10,233 nucleotides of DNA from JAICLL01 sp035252155 (GTDB taxonomy: Bacteria > Planctomycetota > Planctomycetia > Pirellulales > JAICIG01). The translations under genes were made by a program, and so were the position numbers. The stretch is taken from the NCBI GenBank assembly GCA_035252155.1, contig DATFDL010000007.1, positions 1-10,233 on the forward strand, given 5' to 3'. Shown here in pieces: positions 5,821 to 10,233 of the stretch. A model generated the notes under the pieces. The model made no database searches. It was not told the DNA's origin and was given only the letters and a program-made list of their open reading frames with translations. Each line of letters opens with the position of its first letter. Position 1 is the first letter of the stretch.

Positions 5821-6986
5821 CGGATCACCGGCACCTGTCGCCAACCGGTAAAACTCTCGGTGAACTCACGGAACGAAAAACACCAGATGACGAGCTTTTT
5901 GCCTTTCAGGTTGTCGCGGCGGCGCAACAGCTCGATGCGCGTCGTGCTGGCGCCCGAACCGCGCACGCCGACTAAATCGACAGGCCCCCCCAGCCGCAGC
6001 GCCAAATGATCGGGCAAGCCGGCACCCTTGGCAAATAACTCGGGATCGTGAAAGACCAAGGTGTGGCTATCGCCCATCAGCAGCACGGGGCTGTCGCGGC
6101 TGGTCTCGACAGGCAACAACACGCCGCCCTGACGAACCCCGACAAACTCGAGCGACAAACGCTCACGCGCGGGTTGTTTTTCATCGATCATCCGGGCCAG
6201 ATCGCCCGAGATTTCAATCTCGCGCGATTCGGTGTCGTATTTCATCTTGGCGAGATCGCTGAACCAAGGTCGATCGCGCAACTGTTCGGCAATCGTTTGA
6301 GCCGCCAGGGCCACCGCCGCACCCGACCAGTGGCTATCGGTCTGGCAATACATGCCGGGCTGGCCGGTGTCACGGTGCTCGATAAAGCTGAGCAGCAAAT
6401 CGACCACCGTTACGCCGCGCTCGGTGAGCAGATCGTAAAACCTTTTTTGATGGGGGTCGAACCGTTGCTGATCGCCCGTCGGCGGCTGCAAGGCCGTGTC
6501 GAGCCGATCGGGATAAACGGCCGCTTTGGCTGGCACGGGCACCAGCAGCAGATCGATACCAGCCTTTTTCAGTTGATCGTTGAAATCAACGATTGCCGGC
6601 AGCGGGTCGGCGTATTCTGGCTTCGACGACCGGCTCGCTTTGACGGCCAACTCGCCCCAGAACGGGCCAATGCTGAGCGAACGCAATTCGGGCACGAAAA
6701 ACAGCCAGCCGTCGCGGCCGGCAATCGCGCTGAGTTTTTCTCCTTCCGCCCGAGCTACCTTGCCCCGCAGGATGGAATGAAACTCTTCCATGCCACTGGC
6801 ACACGCCACCCGGCCAATGATGCAAAGCGCCGTGGCCAGCAGGACGGCAAGCGTCGTAGAACGGAATTTATTCCGTTCCTCGGGCATCACGGCCGAGAAA
6901 GAGCGGACGAATGCCAACGGAATGAATTCCGTTTTAAGTTGGCCGAACGGAATGAATTCCGTTCTACGACGCCGAGGGCCTGTCAT
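5817..6986 (-). CDS. Short AlgX/AlgJ-like SGNH acetyltransferase
   Basis: A 389-residue protein starting at ATG 6986, whose ATGA overlaps the previous gene's stop; GGGGAG lies 10 nt upstream. A hydrophobic segment (TTLAVLLATALCIIGRVACA, about 44-63) anchors or exports it. GRDGWLFF (about 91-98) is the conserved motif of AlgX/AlgJ proteins, followed by LLLVPVPAKAAVYPDRLD. The catalytic set is visible: D217-S-H219-W (TDSHW) supplies Asp and His, and G-D-S307-H supplies the nucleophilic Ser. The end KLVIWCFSFREFTES matches the family. It likely transfers acetyl groups from the MBOAT partner to a polysaccharide outside the cytoplasm. About 40 N-terminal residues, including two TEFIP repeats, are encoded by a palindromic element, so the ancestral start may differ; ATG 6887 and a TTG at 7004 are alternatives. 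It appears paralogous to the longer gene upstream but lacks that gene's C-terminal domain. Confidence 0.85.
   Translation of the reverse strand: MTGPRRRRTEFIPFGQLKTEFIPLAFVRSFSAVMPEERNKFRSTTLAVLLATALCIIGRVACASGMEEFHSILRGKVARAEGEKLSAIAGRDGWLFFVPELRSLSIGPFWGELAVKASRSSKPEYADPLPAIVDFNDQLKKAGIDLLLVPVPAKAAVYPDRLDTALQPPTGDQQRFDPHQKRFYDLLTERGVTVVDLLLSFIEHRDTGQPGMYCQTDSHWSGAAVALAAQTIAEQLRDRPWFSDLAKMKYDTESREIEISGDLARMIDEKQPARERLSLEFVGVRQGGVLLPVETSRDSPVLLMGDSHTLVFHDPELFAKGAGLPDHLALRLGGPVDLVGVRGSGASTTRIELLRRRDNLKGKKLVIWCFSFREFTESFTGWRQVPVIR
6851..6972. mobile_element. 122-bp MITE-like palindromic element inside a coding region
   Basis: The left arm 6851-6878 and the reverse complement of the right arm 6945-6972 agree in 27 of 28 bases, starting GCGTCGTAGAACGG. 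Each arm contains its own palindrome: GAACGGAAT-TT-ATTCCGTTC at 6859-6878 and GAACGGAAT-GA-ATTCCGTTC at 6945-6964. A third palindrome, AACGGAAT-GA-ATTCCGTT, sits between them at 6916-6933. No transposase is encoded and no clear target duplication is seen. The element lies wholly within the 5' coding region of the short SGNH gene and stays open in that frame. Size and structure fit a MITE or REP-type repeat mobilised in trans. Confidence 0.7.
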
Positions 6987-8725
6987 TGGCTTTCTTCTCC
7001 CCAAAACAGCGGCAGGTCGATCAGCTTAAAGTCGGGATCGTCTAGCTCAATGCGGTTCAAGCTGCCGTACTTCGCGCGCACCTGGTCCCAGGATTGGAGC
7101 TTCAACGTAACCCGCTCGCCGGGCTGGTAACGAGCGGCGGGCGTCCAGCGGTTGTCGCGCATCCCGAACAAGTAGACCACGATCTCGTCGCCCGGTGCAG
7201 TACCTTCTCTGGCTTCGACGCCGGAAAGGTGTACCGCCATCACCGCCTCGCGATACGGTACGCTGCCGGGCCGAGGCACGCCCGCCGCAGCCTCGATCGT
7301 GCCGCGCACCACGATCTCGCCTTCGACGGTCGATGACGGCGATGACGCCGGGCTTTGGTCATCGCTTGAGCCCCTCGCCTTCACCGGCGCCGCGTCAGCC
7401 AGCGAGATCATCTTCCAATCGCCCACCGCCAGCTCGCGGGCGGCAAATTCCCAAATCACCAGCCGTTTGCCCGACAGCCGATTGTCGCCGCGGGCAAGCT
7501 CCCCGGCCAGTGTCTGCCGTGTAGCATAGGCGCCGGCGTCGTTTTGCGAAATGCGGTCGAGCGGACGATGCAGCTCAAAGCTGAGTTGTTCGGCCAGCCC
7601 GGCGGCCGAACCCCAACGCATCGTCTCTTGCGAGTAGATATTCGTAAAACTATCGCCCAGCAGGAGCACGTCGGCCGAAACGTCGGGCTGCCACGGCGTG
7701 CCGTCGGCGGCGGCGATTTGGCGGATTTCGACCGTTTCGGGCTGGCACAACTCGGCATCGTCGGGCAGCCGCAGCATGGCGGCGATGTCGCCGACGCCAC
7801 TGGCGACGCGCCGCTGGGCGCGGTACTGCACCGCGGCCCGCGCCGGCAGCGGCGCTCGCGCCTCAATGAATCGGGCCAGTTCTTGAGCCACCGCCACGGC
7901 GGCCTCGGCGGTCCAATGAGTATCTGCCTTCAAATACTGATCGCGGCCCGTCTGCAATTTCAGATCGTGCAGCAAGGGCGCGGGATCGAACACTAGCACG
8001 CCTTCGCGCTCAATTTCCTGCTTCCAGCGCGCAAACGACTCGTTTTGCAACGGTTCGGAGGCGGCTGAATAGCGCGACGAAAGCCGCTCGGGATGTATGC
8101 TGGCTTTGCCGGGCGCCGGCACCAGCAGCAGCGTAATGCCGCGGCGGCGCAGTTGCCGAGCGAACTCGTCGATCGCCGGACGCGGATCGGGCTGAGGCGG
8201 CGCCGCGTAGGGCTTGCCCGCCTGAGAGCGCTTCGCCAAAACCCGCGGTTCGAGGAACCCCGGACCGGAGACGTAATCGACACCGGGCCGATAGAACAGC
8301 CAGCCATCGCGACCCAAATAAGCTTTTTCGTTGCCCAGCCGGCCCCACTTAGTCAGACAATACTGTGTCGGGCACAGCAAGCGCTGAACGAGCAGCGATT
8401 CATCTTTTAGCCCGCTCTCGTACAAGTCGATGTTCTTCAGCAGTCGGGCGTTGGCCGTCAACGTTCGCTGCCACAAGTTGCCCTCCGACTGCCGAAAGGC
8501 CACCGCCAGTTCCGGCAGCGTAGTGAAGATCTGGCAGCAGCGCGGCCAAGTGGCGAGCGTCCGGCTCTCGCCGTCGTCCGGAACCATCTCATGCAGCAGC
8601 GGCACGGCAAACAGCGCAAACAAGAAAGCCGCCGTCATCGTGCGGGCCAGCCAACCGGCGATTTCGGTGTGGCCGATTTCGAGCTTGGCGATTTCCTCGC
8701 GGCTGAGCGGCGGTGAAGATGACAT
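6983..8725 (-). CDS. Long AlgX/AlgJ-like SGNH acetyltransferase with C-terminal beta domain
   Basis: A 580-residue protein whose ATG at 8725 is 1 bp after the stop of the MBOAT gene (TGA-A-ATG). A short cytoplasmic N-terminus is followed by one membrane segment (TAAFLFALFAVPLLHEMVP, about 31-49). LGRDGWLFYRPGVDYVSG (about 137-154) and LLLVPAPGKASIHPERLS (about 199-216) are AlgX/AlgJ hallmarks. The catalytic residues are seen as D268-T-H270-W (ADTHW) and G-D-S359-F. After the SGNH domain (to about 440) and a Ser/Ala/Pro linker (about 450-466) comes a beta-rich domain (about 467-580, VEGEIVVRGTIEA to GSLNRIELDDPDFKLIDLP) that I recognise from planctomycete AlgX-related proteins; it may bind glycan. 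It likely acetylates an extracytoplasmic polysaccharide using acetyl groups passed on by the MBOAT protein. The acceptor is unknown. Confidence 0.87.
   Translation of the reverse strand: MSSSPPLSREEIAKLEIGHTEIAGWLARTMTAAFLFALFAVPLLHEMVPDDGESRTLATWPRCCQIFTTLPELAVAFRQSEGNLWQRTLTANARLLKNIDLYESGLKDESLLVQRLLCPTQYCLTKWGRLGNEKAYLGRDGWLFYRPGVDYVSGPGFLEPRVLAKRSQAGKPYAAPPQPDPRPAIDEFARQLRRRGITLLLVPAPGKASIHPERLSSRYSAASEPLQNESFARWKQEIEREGVLVFDPAPLLHDLKLQTGRDQYLKADTHWTAEAAVAVAQELARFIEARAPLPARAAVQYRAQRRVASGVGDIAAMLRLPDDAELCQPETVEIRQIAAADGTPWQPDVSADVLLLGDSFTNIYSQETMRWGSAAGLAEQLSFELHRPLDRISQNDAGAYATRQTLAGELARGDNRLSGKRLVIWEFAARELAVGDWKMISLADAAPVKARGSSDDQSPASSPSSTVEGEIVVRGTIEAAAGVPRPGSVPYREAVMAVHLSGVEAREGTAPGDEIVVYLFGMRDNRWTPAARYQPGERVTLKLQSWDQVRAKYGSLNRIELDDPDFKLIDLPLFWGEESQ
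6997..7002 (-). promoter_or_regulatory. Ribosome-binding site for the 6986 start, inside the upstream gene
   Basis: GGGGAG on the minus strand is 10 nt from ATG 6986 and lies within the last codons of the preceding gene. It supports re-initiation at the ATGA junction, although the spacing is slightly long. Confidence 0.45.
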
Positions 8726-8726
8726 T

Positions 8727-10184
8727 TCAGAAGATGAAATAGATAAATGGGTTGTACGTTTGCGTGATGAGCAGCAGCAGCGAGAGGCCGAGCACGGCGA
8801 ACGTCAATGCGGCTTTGGCCGGGGTGATGCGGCGGGTGAAATCCCAGGTTTGCGGCGCCCACCAGGTAGTCGCCGCCGCGGCGGCCAGCGCCACCAGGTA
8901 ATACGGTTGGTAGATGATGCCCGTGATCAGCCCCGCGCCCGGTCCCGGCGCGCCCAGGCCGATGAGCGTCTGGCAGTATTCGAGCGCCCGCGGCAGCGTC
9001 TCGGCGCGGAAAAAGACCCAGGCGAAGCACACGATGACGAACGTAAGCAGCGTCCGTAGCGGTCCCGGCAAGCGGCGATAGAAGCTCTCTTTGCCTTGCG
9101 TCCGCTCGAAGGCCAGCATCGCTCCGTGAATCGTGCCCCAGATGACAAAGTTCCATGAGGCCCCGTGCCACAGCCCGCCCAGCACCATCACCGTGGCCAG
9201 GTTGGTATAGGTTCGAGCGGGACCGCGGCGATTGCCTCCCAGCGGCACGTACAAATAATCGCGCAGCCAGGTCGAGAGCGAAATGTGCCATCGCCGCCAG
9301 AAATCGGTGACCGATTCGGCCTGATAGGGCGAATCGAAGTTCTTGGCGAACACGAAGCCGAACATCAGGCCCAGCCCAATCGCCATGTCGGAGTAGGCGC
9401 TGAAGTCGAAATAAATCTGAAAGGCGTAGCCGAGCAGCCCGGCCCAGGCCTCCAGCGTGTCGACCGAGCCGGCGTCGAAGGCCACGTCGGCCACTTTGCC
9501 GCAGGCGTTGGCCAGCAGGATCTTTTTGGCCATGCCAAACGAAAAAAAGGCCACGCCTCGGGCAAATTTCTCGGCAGAGTAGGTGCGCTCGCGCAACTGG
9601 TCGGCCACGTCTTGAAAGCGAATGATCGGCCCGGCGACAAGCTGGGGAAACATCGCCACGTAGCAGGCAAAATCGGTGAAGTTGCGAATCGCCCGTGCGT
9701 CGCCGCGATAGACGTCGATCGAGTAGCTCATCGACTGGAAGGTGTAAAAGCTGATGCCCAGCGGCAGCGTGATGCGCAAGAAGGTGTCCCACTGGCCTCC
9801 CTCCCAACCGAGCGAGCCGACCAGGGAGTTGTACGAATCGAGGCCGAAGTTGAAATATTTGAAGAAGCCGAGCAGTGAAAGGTTCGAGCAGATCGACGCG
9901 GTCAGGGCCAGCTTTTGCCAGGCCGAGCGCGGGCCGCCGGGCGGCAGCGGCGGCGCGTCATCGTTGCTCCAGCCCGGCCACCGCCCCACCAGCACGAGCC
10001 CGCACACGTAGTCGATGACCGTCGAAACGAACATCAACACCACGAACAGCGGATTGGCCCAGCCATAGAACACGTAGCTCAGCAGCGTGAGCAGCAGGTG
10101 TTTGCCGCGCCGCGGCGCCGCGTAGTACAGCAGCAGCGACAGCGGCAGGAAATAAAAGACGAACAGGTGAGAGCTAAAGACCAT
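8727..10184 (-). CDS. MBOAT family O-acyltransferase (AlgI-like)
   Basis: A 485-residue multi-pass membrane protein, about the usual length of AlgI. It opens with FSSHLFVFYFLPLSLLLYY and has hydrophobic segments throughout. ITLPLGISFYTFQSMSYSID (about 138-157), FPQLVAGPIIRF (about 179-190), FQIYFDFSAYSDMAIGLG (about 255-272) and FWRRWHISLSTWLRDYLYVP (about 295-314) are diagnostic of the family. GGLWHGASWNFVIWGTIHG (about 336-354) contains H340, matching the essential MBOAT histidine, with H353 following. It likely moves acetyl groups from cytoplasmic acetyl-CoA through the membrane to the SGNH proteins encoded next. It is the first gene of the four-gene operon. The ATG at 10184 has no clear Shine-Dalgarno sequence. 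Which polysaccharide is modified is not shown, so I do not assign the symbol algI. Confidence 0.93.
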   Translation of the reverse strand: MVFSSHLFVFYFLPLSLLLYYAAPRRGKHLLLTLLSYVFYGWANPLFVVLMFVSTVIDYVCGLVLVGRWPGWSNDDAPPLPPGGPRSAWQKLALTASICSNLSLLGFFKYFNFGLDSYNSLVGSLGWEGGQWDTFLRITLPLGISFYTFQSMSYSIDVYRGDARAIRNFTDFACYVAMFPQLVAGPIIRFQDVADQLRERTYSAEKFARGVAFFSFGMAKKILLANACGKVADVAFDAGSVDTLEAWAGLLGYAFQIYFDFSAYSDMAIGLGLMFGFVFAKNFDSPYQAESVTDFWRRWHISLSTWLRDYLYVPLGGNRRGPARTYTNLATVMVLGGLWHGASWNFVIWGTIHGAMLAFERTQGKESFYRRLPGPLRTLLTFVIVCFAWVFFRAETLPRALEYCQTLIGLGAPGPGAGLITGIIYQPYYLVALAAAAATTWWAPQTWDFTRRITPAKAALTFAVLGLSLLLLITQTYNPFIYFIF

Positions 10185-10195
10185 TTTTGGATGAA

Positions 10196-10224
10196 CACAG
10201 GTCTATCGGATTCATCGTCCTGTG
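10196..10224. repeat. Inverted repeat just upstream of the operon
   Basis: CACAGG (10196-10201) and CCTGTG (10219-10224) form 6-bp perfect arms around 17 bp, beginning 12 bp before the MBOAT start. It would lie in the 5' leader, so it could be an operator or an RNA hairpin affecting translation of the first gene. Only position and symmetry support this. The window ends 9 bp further, so the promoter itself is not visible. Confidence 0.35.
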
Positions 10225-10233
10225 CCCCTGCGG

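Noticed and set aside
6851..6972. Short repeated GGAAT/ATTCC units as a possible CRISPR array
   Set aside because: Only three palindromic units, unequal spacing (38 and 11 bp), no cas genes, and the outer two form one inverted-repeat element.
6048..7130. Long plus-strand open frame (360 codons) opposite the two SGNH genes
   Set aside because: It runs antisense across two recognised genes and their junction, and shows no motif of its own.
8635..9807. Minus-strand open frame (390 codons) overlapping the MBOAT gene in another frame
   Set aside because: The MBOAT frame has diagnostic motifs over the same bases; this frame is arginine- and alanine-rich with no domain.

Overview
The window looks like a chromosomal segment of a planctomycete, most likely from the Pirellulales or a related order. 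The basis is gene content: a DUF1501 protein with a twin-arginine-like leader, an AlgI-type MBOAT acyltransferase next to two AlgX/AlgJ-like SGNH proteins (one with a C-terminal domain familiar from planctomycete homologues), a planctomycete-style serine hydrolase, a DUF4058-like protein, and high G+C throughout. This placement rests on recalled family distribution, not on a search. I see no rRNA, tRNA, CRISPR array or transposase gene.

Region 1 (1-521, plus strand) is the 3' end of a DUF4058-like gene that enters from outside the window. It contains two copies of its tail module exactly 330 bp apart and in frame. Region 2 (562-2977, minus strand) holds a secreted nucleoside-hydrolase-like protein and a beta-lactamase-fold serine hydrolase that appears to have lost its C-terminus. 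Between them, at about 1600-2010, is what looks like a decayed toxin-antitoxin pair: a PIN-domain toxin without its 3' half and a small upstream partner without a clear start. Region 3 (about 3023-4308) has several hairpins, a secreted TIM-barrel glycoside hydrolase, and a 63-bp orphan fragment on the plus strand that matches the last 20 codons of the DUF4058-like gene almost 4 kb away.

Region 4 (4333-10184, minus strand) is the main functional unit. It is a tightly packed four-gene operon, transcribed leftward: MBOAT acyltransferase (8727-10184), long AlgX/AlgJ-like protein (6983-8725), short AlgX/AlgJ-like protein (5817-6986) and DUF1501 protein (4333-5820). The junctions are a 1-bp gap and two ATGA stop/start overlaps, so the genes are probably translationally coupled. 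By analogy with alginate O-acetylation (AlgI, AlgJ, AlgX), the membrane protein would pass acetyl groups across the membrane and the SGNH proteins would place them on an extracytoplasmic polysaccharide. The DUF1501 protein, an alkaline-phosphatase-superfamily-like export, is an unexpected fourth member and may act on the same glycan. A 122-bp element with 28-bp near-perfect terminal inverted repeats, each arm itself palindromic, lies inside the 5' coding region of the short SGNH gene.

The left half carries several signs of rearrangement: an in-frame duplication, a distant tail fragment, a broken toxin-antitoxin pair and a truncated hydrolase. The right half is a clean operon apart from the inserted palindromic element.
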